From contig NZ_JAHTKP010000015.1 of NCBI RefSeq assembly GCF_019192735.1, forward strand, positions 103,539 through 167,538: DNA of 64,000 nt, given 5' to 3'. The position numbers and the translations under genes are program-made. Under the pieces are notes generated by a model that saw only the letters and a program-made list of their open reading frames with translations, ran no database searches and was not told the DNA's origin. The first letter of the stretch is position 1; every line of letters begins with the position of its first letter. The DNA is from Kitasatospora aureofaciens. GTDB taxonomy: Bacteria > Actinomycetota > Actinomycetes > Streptomycetales > Streptomycetaceae. Positions 39,699 through 50,487 of the stretch are shown one piece after another.

Positions 39699-41000
39699 GT
39701 GCAGAGCCGACCCCAGAGCCGACCCCAGAGCCAACCCCCGCCCCCGCACCCCCGCCGCTTCGCCTGGGCGAGCCGCAACTTCCGCATCCAGACCGCCGCC
39801 ACCGTGATCAGCGGCCTCGGCAACGCCGGCGCCCCGATCGCCACCGCGTTCGCCGTGATCGGCAACGGCGGCTCCACCACCGAGGTCGGCTACGTCACCG
39901 CCGCCCGGCTGCTGCCCACCGTCCTGCTGCTGGTGATCGGCGGCGCCCTCGCCGACCGGCTGCCGCGCCACCACGTCATGGTCGCCGCCAACCTGTTCAG
40001 CGGCCTCTCCCAGGCCGTCCTCGCCGCCCTCGTGCTCGGCGGCCACGCCCAGCTCTGGCAGCTGCTCGTCCTCTCCGCCGCAGGCGGGGCCGGCTACGCG
40101 CTCTACGCCCCCGCCGCCGAGGGCATGATCCTGAAGAGCGTCCCGCAGGAGCACGCCGCCCGGGCCTTCTCGGTGTTCCGGATGGGCCAGAACGCCAGCC
40201 AGATCGGCGGCGCGGCCCTCGGCGGCGCCCTCACCGCCGCCGTCGGCCCCGGCTGGGTGCTCGCCCTCGACGCCGTCTGCTTCCTGATCGCCGCCGCGCT
40301 GCGCTTCTTCCTGGAGGCCGAGGCGGCCCCCGTCGCCGCCGGCACCTCCATGCTGCGCGAACTGCGCGAGGGCTGGCGGGAGTTCGCCTCCCGGCGCTGG
40401 CTCTGGGTGGTGGTCCTGCAGTTCTCCGTCCTGGTCGCCTGCGTCGGCGCGGTCGAGTCCGTCTACGGGCCGGTCGTCGCCAAGGAGCGGCTCGGCGGCG
40501 CCCGCGACTGGGGCCTGGCGATGGCCGCGTACGGGGTCGGGCTGGTGGTCACCGGCCTGCTGATGGTGCGCTGGCAGCCGCGCCGGATCCTGCTGGTCGG
40601 CAACTGGGGCGTGTTCCTGTTCGGCGTCCCCGCGCTCGCCCTGGCCATGGCGGCGCCACTGCCGGTGCTGGCGGCGGCGATGTTCCTGTCCGGCGTCGGC
40701 GTCACCGTCTTCGGGGTGAACTGGATGGTCGCGCTCCAGCAGGAGATCCCGGCCGAGATGTTCTCCCGGGTCTGCGCGTACGACCACCTCGGCTCGCTCT
40801 CGCTGGCCCCGCTCGGCATCGCGCTGGCCGGCCCGGCAGCCGACACGCTCGGCCTCTCCGGCGCGCTGTGGGCCTGCGCGCTGATCTCCCTGCTGCTCAG
40901 CGCCGCCGTCCTGCTCGAACCCGAGGTCCGCCGCCTCGCCCGCAGAACGGCCACCGACTCCCCAGCAGCGCCCGCCACCGAGCCCGCGCCCATCCCCTGA
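39699..41000 (+). CDS. MFS transporter (enterobactin exporter-like, DHA3 type)
   Basis: 433 residues, 12 spans. NFRIQTAATVISGLGNAGAPIATAFAVI opens the first span; GGALADRLPRHHVMVAANLFSGLSQ is motif A; and SVFRMGQNASQIGGAALGGALTAAVGPGWVLALDAVCFLIAAALR is typical of the EntS/MdtG-like DHA3 group. The N-terminus has a short QSRPQSRPQSQ repeat encoded by GAGCCGACCCCA copies. No siderophore genes are adjacent. Probably transcribed without a leader. Confidence 0.85.
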   Translation: MQSRPQSRPQSQPPPPHPRRFAWASRNFRIQTAATVISGLGNAGAPIATAFAVIGNGGSTTEVGYVTAARLLPTVLLLVIGGALADRLPRHHVMVAANLFSGLSQAVLAALVLGGHAQLWQLLVLSAAGGAGYALYAPAAEGMILKSVPQEHAARAFSVFRMGQNASQIGGAALGGALTAAVGPGWVLALDAVCFLIAAALRFFLEAEAAPVAAGTSMLRELREGWREFASRRWLWVVVLQFSVLVACVGAVESVYGPVVAKERLGGARDWGLAMAAYGVGLVVTGLLMVRWQPRRILLVGNWGVFLFGVPALALAMAAPLPVLAAAMFLSGVGVTVFGVNWMVALQQEIPAEMFSRVCAYDHLGSLSLAPLGIALAGPAADTLGLSGALWACALISLLLSAAVLLEPEVRRLARRTATDSPAAPATEPAPIP

Positions 41001-41078
41001 ACGTCCCCAAACGTCCCTGAACGTCCCCGAACGCGCCCTGACCGCCCCCTGACCGTCCGCGAGCGCCCCCTGCACCCC
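40999..41078 (+). repeat. short direct repeats after the DHA3 transporter
   Basis: CTGAACGTCCCC-type units repeat three to four times (TGAACGTCCCCAAACGTCCC, TGAACGTCCCCGAACG, then CTGACCGCCCCCTGACCGTC). Simple C-rich array starting at the transporter stop. No stem-loop was evident. Confidence 0.5.
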
Positions 41079-41161
41079 GCGTGCGCCCGCCGCTGGGCAA
41101 CCACCGGCGCGCGCCGCTCGTCCGACAGGTGAGTCATTCACCGCCACTTGGGGGGCCATTG

Positions 41162-41710
41162 GTGCCGAAGCCACTGCTGTTCCTGGACGTCGACGGCGTC
41201 CTCAACCCGGTCTGCCCCCATCCGGACGCCGGGTTCGACACCCACACCCTGCTCGGCTACTCGGTCCTGCTCTCCGCCCGCCACGGCGCATGGCTGCGCG
41301 AACTCTCCGCCACGTACGAGCTGGTCTGGGCCACCACCTGGGAGGAGCACGCCAACACCCACATCGCCCCGGCGATCGGCCTGCCCCCGCTCCCGTTCGT
41401 CCGCTTCACCGGCTACGTGCCACAGCCCGGCGACCCGCGCGTCCCGCTCATGCAGCTGTTCTCCGCCCGCAAGTGGGCCCCGCTGCTGCGCTACGCCGAC
41501 GGCCGTCCGTTCGCATGGGTCGACGACGTCATCCCGTCCCGCCTGGTCCGCGGCTCGCTCTGGCGCCGCGACCGCCTGCCGATGCCGATCGACCCGGGCC
41601 AGGGCCTGGAGCGCCGGCACGTCGACCGCCTGCTGGCCCGCCCGCCGCGCGCCCTGGCCAGGTTCTCGACCAACTCGATCGACTCGGTCAAGGGGTCGGC
41701 AGCCAGCTGA
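41162..41710 (+). CDS. HAD-superfamily (Swiss Army Knife-type) hydrolase
   Basis: 182 residues, GTG start after TTGGGGGGCC. KPLLFLDVDGVLNPVCP holds the HAD nucleophile and acid (DVDGVLN), YELVWATTWEEHANTHIAP has the threonine motif, and RPFAWVDDVIPSRL the C-terminal acidic residues. This short form matches the HAD domain linked to RNA-repair Swiss Army Knife proteins and common as a stand-alone gene in actinobacteria. Substrate unknown. Its last 23 bases overlap the end of the convergent CPBP protease gene. Confidence 0.8.
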   Translation: MPKPLLFLDVDGVLNPVCPHPDAGFDTHTLLGYSVLLSARHGAWLRELSATYELVWATTWEEHANTHIAPAIGLPPLPFVRFTGYVPQPGDPRVPLMQLFSARKWAPLLRYADGRPFAWVDDVIPSRLVRGSLWRRDRLPMPIDPGQGLERRHVDRLLARPPRALARFSTNSIDSVKGSAAS

Positions 41711-42533
41711 CGTGCCCGGCGAGCAGCGCGTACCCGACGAAGGCCACCGTGTCGATCAGCGCGTGCGCCACCACCAGCGGCATCACCCGCCCCCAGCGCC
41801 GGTACGCCAGGCAGAACACCGCCCCCATCACCATGTTCCCGACCAGCCCGCCGACCCCCTGGTACAGGTGGTACGAGCCGCGCAGCACCGAGCTCGCCGC
41901 CAGCGCCGCCGGCCACGACCACCCCAACTGCCCCAGCCGGCGCAGCAGATAGCCGAGGACGACGACCTCCTCCAGGATCGCGTTCTGCCACGCCGAGAAG
42001 ACCAGCACCGGCACCCGCCACCACACGTCCGGCAGCCCGGACGGCGCCACCGTCAGGTTGTACCCGGCCGCCTGCGAGGCCAGGTACAGCACCAGCCCGG
42101 ACCCACCGATCGCGGCGGCGACGGCCGCGCCCCGCCCGAGGTCGCGCAGCTTCTGCCCGAGGTCGAAGCCCAGCACCCGCAGCGCGGTGCCCTCGCGCAC
42201 CAGCAGGTACCCGACCAGCACCACCGGCATCAGGCCGCGCCCGATGTAGTACAGCTGCCACACCAGGTCGAGCCACGGCCGCCCCGGCGCGCGCGACCCG
42301 TTCAGCGTCGCCACCTGCTGGCCGAGCGTGAGCGGCTCGGTGAGCGAGCCCGCGAAGCTGATCAGCGCGCCGATGCCGCTGGCCCCGAGCGAGAGGCCGA
42401 GGACGATCAGCAGCTCCGCGCCGAGCAGCCGGCGCGTGCGGGGCGCGGTCTCCGGTTCGGTCGGGACGGTGGTCAAGGGTGCTCCAGCGGACGGGCGGCG
42501 CTCCGGCCGTCGGCCGACCGCCGGAGCGCTCAT
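41688..42533 (-). CDS. CPBP-family intramembrane metalloprotease
   Basis: 281 residues, seven or eight spans. Motif 1 is AILEEVVVLGYLLRR (paired glutamates; the EExxxR arginine is not at the usual place), motif 2 SSVLRGSYHLYQG (His), motif 3 LVVAHALIDTVAFV (His). CPBP/Abi proteases cleave within the membrane, process prenylated or bacteriocin peptides, or confer bacteriocin immunity. No peptide gene is adjacent. Convergent with the HAD gene, with overlapping 3' ends. Confidence 0.85.
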   Translation of the reverse strand: MSAPAVGRRPERRPSAGAPLTTVPTEPETAPRTRRLLGAELLIVLGLSLGASGIGALISFAGSLTEPLTLGQQVATLNGSRAPGRPWLDLVWQLYYIGRGLMPVVLVGYLLVREGTALRVLGFDLGQKLRDLGRGAAVAAAIGGSGLVLYLASQAAGYNLTVAPSGLPDVWWRVPVLVFSAWQNAILEEVVVLGYLLRRLGQLGWSWPAALAASSVLRGSYHLYQGVGGLVGNMVMGAVFCLAYRRWGRVMPLVVAHALIDTVAFVGYALLAGHVSWLPTP

Positions 42534-42576
42534 CCTGACACAGGAGAAACGTCAGCCCCCGGCCGCCCCGGACCGG

Positions 42577-44082
42577 CTACCCCACCGGCCAGGTGTGCAC
42601 CGGCTCGCCGCCGCGCATGTGCTCGATGTACCGGCGGGTCATCGCGGCGAGCGCGGCCGAGCGGTCCATCCCGTACTGCTCGCGCAGCCGGTGGAAGGTC
42701 GCGCTCTGCCAGACCGCGCCGTTGGTCCGGCGCAGACAGCGCTGCTCGATGATCCCGAGGTAGCGGTCCCGGTCGGCCGGCTCGACGCCCCACTCGTCCA
42801 GGCCCTGGTGGGCCATCGGCAGGAGCTCGTTCAGGACCAGGTCGACGGCGGACACCGTGGTCAGCCCGCCGCCGCGCCCCGCCCGGCCCGGCCGCGGCCA
42901 CTGGAAGACGGCGTCGATGCCGTACCGGGCGGCCTGCCGGAAGTTCTCGTCCGCCCGCTCGAACGGCAGCCTGGTCCACACCGGCCGGGACTGCTCGGCC
43001 AGCACCCGGACCAGCCCGTAGTAGAAGGCGGCGTTGGCGAGCGTGTCGGCGACCGTCGGCCCGGCCGGCAGCGCCCGGTTCTCCACCCGCAGGTGCGGCA
43101 CGCCGCCGCTCACGTCGTACACCGGCCGGTTCCAGCGGTAGATCGTCCCGTTGTGTAGCCGCATCTCGGCCAGCCGGGGCGCGCCGCCGGAGGCGAGCAC
43201 CTTCAGCGGGTCCTCGTCGTCGCAGATCGGCAGCAGCGCGGGGAAGTACCGCAGGTTCTCCTCGAACAGGTCGTACGCCGAGTCCACCCAGCGCTCGCCG
43301 AACCAGGTGATCGGGCGCACGCCCTGCGCCTTGAGTTCCGCCGAACGGGTGTCACACGCCTGCTGGAACAGCACCGGCCGGGTCTCCCGCCACAGCTCCC
43401 GCCCGAACAGGAACGGCGAGTTGGCGCCGAGCGCGAGCTGCGGCCCGCAGAGCGCCTGGGCGGCGTTCCACACCGAGGAGAACCGTTGCGGCGTCACCTG
43501 GAGGTGCAGCTGGAGCGAGGTCGCCGCCGCCTCGGCCACCATGGTGATCGACTCCAGCTGGAGGTGCTCGACCCCCTCGATGTCCAGCGAGATGTCCTCG
43601 CCCCGGGCGGCCAGGATCTGGTCGCTGAGCAGGCTGTACCGCTGGTTGTGGGACATCGCGTCGAGCCCGGTGTGGTCGTGCTCCAGGGTCGGCAGGATGC
43701 CCACCATGACGATCCGGGCGCCCGCCTCGGCCGCCCGCCGGTCGGCGTAGCGCAGCCCGGTGTCGATCTCCTCGCGCAGCTCCTCGAACACGTGCCCGCA
43801 CAGTCGGTGCGGCACGATGTTCACCTCGATGTTGAACCGGCCCAGCTCGGTCTGGAAGTCGCTGGAGCCGATCTCGCTCAGCACCTGCGCGTTGCGCATC
43901 ACCGGCAGGCCCTGCTCGTCGGCCAGGTTGAGCTCGATCTCCAGGCCCATCACCGCCCGCGGCCGGTCGAACCGGTCCTCGCGCAGCATCCGCCCCAGTG
44001 CGTCCTGGCAGGCCTGGAGTTTGCGACGGTAGAGCTGCCGGTCCGCCAGATCCGCGCGTGTCGCCACGACCTTCTCGCCCAT
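42577..44082 (-). CDS. glutamate-cysteine ligase-family (GCS2) protein
   Basis: 501 residues, the length of the actinobacterial GCS2 group. PRAVMGLEIELNLADEQGLP supplies acidic metal ligands (GxExE), ELGRFNIEVNIVPHRLCG follows, LQLHLQVTP is the substrate strand, and MRLHNGTIYRWNRPVYD with HLRVENRALPAGPT gives the nucleotide-site arginine. GCS2 enzymes join glutamate to cysteine or another amine with ATP. It could serve ergothioneine or another thiol, but partner genes are absent. ATG 44082 with GAGGAGGGGACC in front is clear; upstream in-frame sequence is not conserved. Confidence 0.82.
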   Translation of the reverse strand: MGEKVVATRADLADRQLYRRKLQACQDALGRMLREDRFDRPRAVMGLEIELNLADEQGLPVMRNAQVLSEIGSSDFQTELGRFNIEVNIVPHRLCGHVFEELREEIDTGLRYADRRAAEAGARIVMVGILPTLEHDHTGLDAMSHNQRYSLLSDQILAARGEDISLDIEGVEHLQLESITMVAEAAATSLQLHLQVTPQRFSSVWNAAQALCGPQLALGANSPFLFGRELWRETRPVLFQQACDTRSAELKAQGVRPITWFGERWVDSAYDLFEENLRYFPALLPICDDEDPLKVLASGGAPRLAEMRLHNGTIYRWNRPVYDVSGGVPHLRVENRALPAGPTVADTLANAAFYYGLVRVLAEQSRPVWTRLPFERADENFRQAARYGIDAVFQWPRPGRAGRGGGLTTVSAVDLVLNELLPMAHQGLDEWGVEPADRDRYLGIIEQRCLRRTNGAVWQSATFHRLREQYGMDRSAALAAMTRRYIEHMRGGEPVHTWPVG

Positions 44083-44450
44083 GGTCCCCTCCTCCTGAGC
44101 CACCGGCCGACCGACCGTGCAAGCATCATGCCCACCTCGAAGATCGATACCCGAAAGCGTGTACGGGCTTGCAATGCAAGGAAACTGACGGACTTTCAGA
44201 GCATCTGCCGACTTGCCCGACGCCACCGCCTGTGATAAACAGGTCACCCTGCGCGTCTGTTCGATAGAATTCGCACTGCGCTCCGGCCGGTCCGCTTTCT
44301 GCCCCGAGGCCCTCGTCGACGGCAGCGACCGCGCCGGCACCGCGATCCTGCACAACCGGACACGGCCAGGTCCCGTCACCGATGACACACCGCGCCACGC
44401 CGGTATGCCGCACTCGCACGCCGATCTCGCACGGAGAGGCGGACCCCGCC
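44083..44450. other. divergent intergenic region, unusually AT-rich
   Basis: 368 bases between the GCS2-type gene and the plus-strand gene at 44451. AT content is visibly higher than in surrounding DNA between about 44120 and 44280 (for example GATAAACAGGTC and TTCGATAGAATTCGCAC), where promoters for both genes should lie. TTGCAATGCAAGG near 44170 holds a small inverted repeat. No RNA gene or coding frame with a ribosome binding site was recognised. Confidence 0.4.
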
Positions 44451-45023
44451 ATGACTTTGCAGTCCCCCCAACCCCCGCCCAGTGCCCTGCGCGCGGTCCT
44501 CGCCGCGCTCGACTCGGAGACCGCGCTGCGCCAGCCCGCCGCCGCAGCGCTGCGCCACCCGGTCGGCCCACTGCTCCCCGCCCATCCGCTCGCGGTCCAC
44601 GTCCTGGACGGCCCGCACCCCGAGCTCACCGCCGCCCGGCGGACGGGCTGGCGCTTCCTGATCAAGGACGGCGCCGAGGTGGCCGCGGCCGCGGAAGTGG
44701 CACTGGACATCGAGGGCCATACCTTCTCCCACTTCACCGCCGGCCCCTACCTGGACTCCACCGTCCGGGCACTGCGCCAGGCCTGGCAGCTCGCACAGGG
44801 CTCCCGGGTCCGCCGCCAGCCCCGGCTGCTGACCTTCCCCGGCCAGTACGCGACGGCGCTCTGGCTGCACAGCCCCGACACCGGCCCGGCCGCCGACCTG
44901 CTGATCCCGCTCGCCCCGGCCCCGCTCGGCGTCACCGCGCACCGCGCCTACCCGGCCGCCGAGCTCCTGCCGCTGCTCGCCCGCGCCCCGCTCGCCAAGC
45001 CGCTGCTCCTCGGGTCGCCCTGA
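44451..45023 (+). CDS. conserved actinobacterial hypothetical protein
   Basis: 190 residues, soluble, no signal peptide. Features: SALRAVLAALDSETALRQPAAAALRHPVG, AARRTGWRFLIKDGAEVAAAAEVALDIEGHTFSHFTAGPYLDSTVRALRQA, and LRLLTFPGQYATALWLHS-like C-terminal strands. The style recalls small streptomycete uncharacterised families, possibly DUF5949 (low certainty). No motif for a reaction was seen. The ATG at 44451 follows GGAGAGGCGGACCCCGCC. Divergent from the GCS2-type gene across an AT-rich promoter region. Confidence 0.6.
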   Translation: MTLQSPQPPPSALRAVLAALDSETALRQPAAAALRHPVGPLLPAHPLAVHVLDGPHPELTAARRTGWRFLIKDGAEVAAAAEVALDIEGHTFSHFTAGPYLDSTVRALRQAWQLAQGSRVRRQPRLLTFPGQYATALWLHSPDTGPAADLLIPLAPAPLGVTAHRAYPAAELLPLLARAPLAKPLLLGSP

Positions 45024-45382
45024 CAGGCAGCTGATCGACCCGGCCGGCCCACCTCGCCCGGACACCCGGACGGGTCATCGGCCATGGCCCCTTCGGGCCA
45101 CTTCACAGCTGACCCGTCCGTGCGCGATTTTCGCTCCAGCCCACCTGAACGGGTGATCTCTGCCCGGGAGTTGTGGCGCATGTCACGAAATCGCTGCGCG
45201 CACGTCCGCAGACGCCGACACTGGGAACCAGCGTGGAAGGACCACCTGTCCTACCCACTTGAACGCCGGTCCACACCTGGCCGGCGTGCGGACAGGATCC
45301 GACTTCCGCGGCGGTTCCCGGCGGCTCGATCACCGGCAACCGCACCACGGGGAGGATCGCAGAGCGAAGCGAGGGTACGCGT
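45024..45382. other. long leader region of the DUF5999 gene with a compound hairpin
   Basis: No gene was seen in these 359 bases. A stem with perfect 10-bp arms (GGACGGGTCA at 45068-45077 and its complement at 45110-45119) encloses a smaller hairpin, TGGCCCCTTCGGGCCA. This could terminate the upstream gene. Downstream, GTCACGAAATCGCTG and a stretch around GAACGCCGGTCC may hold the DUF5999 promoter, but no convincing -10/-35 pair was found. Confidence 0.4.
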
Positions 45383-45574
45383 ATGTGCCAGCACCGTCCT
45401 GAGTGCCCGTCGGCCGAGTCCGAGGACCGCGAGGCGGCCGTACCGGTGGCCTGCCACCCGGAGCAGGGCTGGAGCCTGCTCTGCAACGGCGTCGTCATGT
45501 TCGAGGACACCGGAGAGCTACTGCCCGACGGCCGGGTGATCGCCCCGCACCGCCCCGTCGCCCACGCGGCCTGA
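45383..45574 (+). CDS. DUF5999-family small protein
   Basis: 63 residues: MCQHRPECPSAESEDREAA at the start, then VACHPEQGWSLLCNGVVMFEDTGELLPDGRVIAPHRP. This small family is nearly invariant across streptomycetes. Five Cys or His residues (C2, H4, C8, C24, H25 and C34) suggest metal binding. Function unknown. The ATG at 45383 is preceded by GCGAGGGTACGCGT. Confidence 0.9.
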   Translation: MCQHRPECPSAESEDREAAVPVACHPEQGWSLLCNGVVMFEDTGELLPDGRVIAPHRPVAHAA

Positions 45575-45640
45575 CCGCGCCGGTCCGGACGCACTGGCGG
45601 GGGCAGCCGCCGACTCGATCGAAACAACTCGACAGTACGG

Positions 45641-45703
45641 GCAGGGCCCCGGCGATGGGGCACCTCCCAGCCGAAGGCTGGGGGAGCTCCGCCGGGGCCC
45701 TGC
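45641..45703. terminator. nested palindrome terminator of a streptomycete repeat type
   Basis: Outer perfect 14-bp stem (GCAGGGCCCCGGCG and its complement) encloses an inner stem CTCCCAGCC-GAA-GGCTGGGGGAG. It lies 66 bases past the DUF5999 stop and 20 bases past the gcvP end, so it serves both. The inner unit GGGGCACCTCCCAGCCGAAGG resembles a palindrome I recall as repeated between genes in many streptomycete genomes. Confidence 0.72.
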
Positions 45704-45723
45704 CGCATGCCTGCCGAAACGGC

Positions 45724-48624
<2,901 letters not shown>

Positions 48625-48726
48625 GGTGGTCGAGGCCTCCTGGTCACGGACCGGCGGGGGTACGCACGCCGTCCGGCCTTCGCCACTGCGGACAGCGGAT
48701 GGGCCTAGGCGGGCGAACCCGACAGG

Positions 48727-48965
48727 CCTCCCCCTCTGTCATCGGGACCTGAGAGCTTCACCCGCGCGGTGCGCTGTGGGCGCCCCGCCGGCTTGCACCG
48801 TCGGTGAGGGTGGTGGCCGTCGGCTCCCTCGCCGGCGGTCCTGCCCTGCTTTCCAGAGTGACCTACCCCACACGGTACGGATGCCTGAGAGATTCCGGGG
48901 AGGAGTTGCTCCTTCGGCGCCCCGACCAGCGGTTTCCGCCGTCGAGGACTCTCCCGAGCGGGCTC
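48727..48965 (-). promoter_or_regulatory. tandem glycine riboswitch upstream of gcvP
   Basis: On the minus strand the first aptamer has GGGAGAGTCCTCGACGG, GCGCCGAAGGAGCAACTCC and GGAATCTCTCAGGCATCCGT. The second has GTAGGTCACTCTGGAAAGC, CACCGACGGTGCAAGCC and GGGTGAAGCTCTCAGGT, ending GATGACAGAGGGGGAG. These are the conserved blocks of cooperative glycine riboswitches. The element ends about 100 bases before the gcvP ATG. In actinobacteria it acts as an on-switch. Confidence 0.93.
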
Positions 48966-49201
48966 GGCGGTCGCCGCCCAGGGTACCAGCGGAAGCCGGT
49001 TCGATCACGGGTGCGAAAGGTCACTCGGCCCGTTCGGGCGTGACCGCCGGATGACCCGGACGGTCCAGCCCGCAGCCCGTCCGGCCGCACCCCGCTCGCG
49101 GCCGTCCGGTTGGTGGCTTTTGGTGTGAAGTGGCGGACGGAATGGGTGCTCCGGCCGCCGTCCTGCGGGAGTTCCGCAGGCTCAGCGCACTGGAGGAAAG
49201 A

Positions 49202-50263
49202 GTGCAAACCGATATCGACCCCCGGGACCTCATCGGCCACAAGGCGGTCGACCGCAACGGAGACAAGATCGGCACGGTCGACGAGGTGTACCTGGACGAC
49301 GCCACCGGCCGGCCCGAGTGGGCCGCCGTCCGCACCGGCATCTTCGGCCGGGACGCCTTCGTCCCGCTCACCACGAGCGAGTTCTCCGGCGACGAGCTCC
49401 GCGTGCCGTACGACAAGTCACTGGTCAAGGAGTCGCCGGACTTCGGCGTCGGCCAGCACCTGTCACCCGCCCAGGAACTCCAGCTCTACCGCTACTACGG
49501 CCTCGACACCCCGATGAACGGTCGGCCGAACGGTCGGCCGACGAACGGCAACGGCGGGATCCGCCCGCCCGACCTCGACTTCGGCACCACCCCGATGAAC
49601 ACCACGACCGCCGCCCCCCTCACCACTGCTCCCCTGACCACCGCTCCCGCCACGACCGACCCGGAGGCCACCATGCGGACCCCCAGCACCCCCGCGCCCA
49701 CCGCCTCCCCCGCGGCGACCACCATCACCGCTCCGCCCGCCGCCTCCCCGACCGTCGAGCCGAAGCCCCGGACCGCCCCGGCACCCGCCGCCGGCCCGGC
49801 GCCCTCGGCCCCCAAGGGCCCGATCGAGATCACCTGCCGCGAGGAGCGGCTGGACATCACCACGGAGTGGCACGTCCTGGGCACCGTGAAGCTGCGCAAG
49901 TACGTGACGAGCGAGCAGGTGGAGCGCCGCGTCCCGGTGGTCCGCGAACGCGTCCGGCTGGAGCGGACGCCGCTCGGCGAGGCCGAGCGCGCCTCGCTCA
50001 CCGAGAAGGACATCGCCGAGGTGGTGGAGGAGGTCACCCTGCGCGAGGAGCGCCCGGTGGTCCGCAAGTACCTCACCCAGATCGAGCGCGTGCGCCTGGT
50101 CGTCGAGCGCTACACCACGGAAGAGGTCGTCCACGACGAACTCCGCCGCGAACACGTCGAAGTCCGCGACAACACCCCCGCCCCGGACGACACCCCCGAC
50201 AACACCCCGGACGACACCCCGGACGACACCCCCCACCCCGCCTCCATGAGGCCGCTCGCCTAA
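49202..50263 (+). CDS. PRC-barrel and DUF2382 protein
   Basis: 353 residues from the GTG at 49202, which follows CTGGAGGAAAGA. An N-terminal PRC barrel (LIGHKAVDRNGDKIGTVDEVYLDDATGRPEWAAVRTGIFG), a low-complexity Pro/Thr/Ala linker (residues 110-210; NGRPNGRPTNGNG, then TTAPLTTAPATT), and a DUF2382 domain (ITCREERLDITTEWHVLGTVKLRKYVTSEQVERRVPVVRERV). The end repeats DDTPDNTPDDTPDDTP. DUF2382 proteins belong to stress-associated families; the role is unknown. Followed by a strong terminator. Confidence 0.9.
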   Translation: MQTDIDPRDLIGHKAVDRNGDKIGTVDEVYLDDATGRPEWAAVRTGIFGRDAFVPLTTSEFSGDELRVPYDKSLVKESPDFGVGQHLSPAQELQLYRYYGLDTPMNGRPNGRPTNGNGGIRPPDLDFGTTPMNTTTAAPLTTAPLTTAPATTDPEATMRTPSTPAPTASPAATTITAPPAASPTVEPKPRTAPAPAAGPAPSAPKGPIEITCREERLDITTEWHVLGTVKLRKYVTSEQVERRVPVVRERVRLERTPLGEAERASLTEKDIAEVVEEVTLREERPVVRKYLTQIERVRLVVERYTTEEVVHDELRREHVEVRDNTPAPDDTPDNTPDDTPDDTPHPASMRPLA

Positions 50264-50276
50264 CACACGCACCCCC

Positions 50277-50312
50277 GCGAGGACCCCGGCCCCCCAAAGC
50301 CGGGGTCCTCGC
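50277..50312 (+). terminator. 14-bp hairpin after the PRC/DUF2382 gene
   Basis: Perfect stem GCGAGGACCCCGGC with its complement around CCCCCAAA, 13 bases past the TAA stop. Confidence 0.8.
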
Positions 50313-50413
50313 CATGCCCCGCCCCTCCCACCTCGCCCCCAGCCCGCCGCAGGCGCCCCAAACCCACCCGTCCACCCGCCCCGACTCTTCCCCTTTGCCA
50401 AAGCTTAACCGCT

Positions 50414-50449
50414 AGATATTTGACACTCTGAAGTATCTCCCTGCATGGT
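50414..50449 (+). promoter_or_regulatory. MFS promoter with overlapping inverted-repeat operator
   Basis: TTGACA (50420-50425) and CATGGT (50444-50449), 18 bases apart, make a promoter for the MFS gene at 50488. AGATATTT (50414-50421) and AAGTATCT (50431-50438) are an inverted repeat with one mismatch across a 9-base spacer, overlapping the -35 box, as expected for a TetR- or MarR-type repressor. No such regulator is adjacent. The block is the most AT-rich stretch of the region. Confidence 0.6.
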
Positions 50450-50487
50450 TATTTCAGTTCATTCACTATGTACGGGAGGAAGCAACC

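Noticed and set aside
36903..41174. 1423-residue minus-strand open frame
   Set aside because: It lies opposite clear genes (PaiB-like, sugar porter, dienelactone hydrolase, MFS) and has the Gly/Asp/Arg-rich composition of antisense shadow frames.
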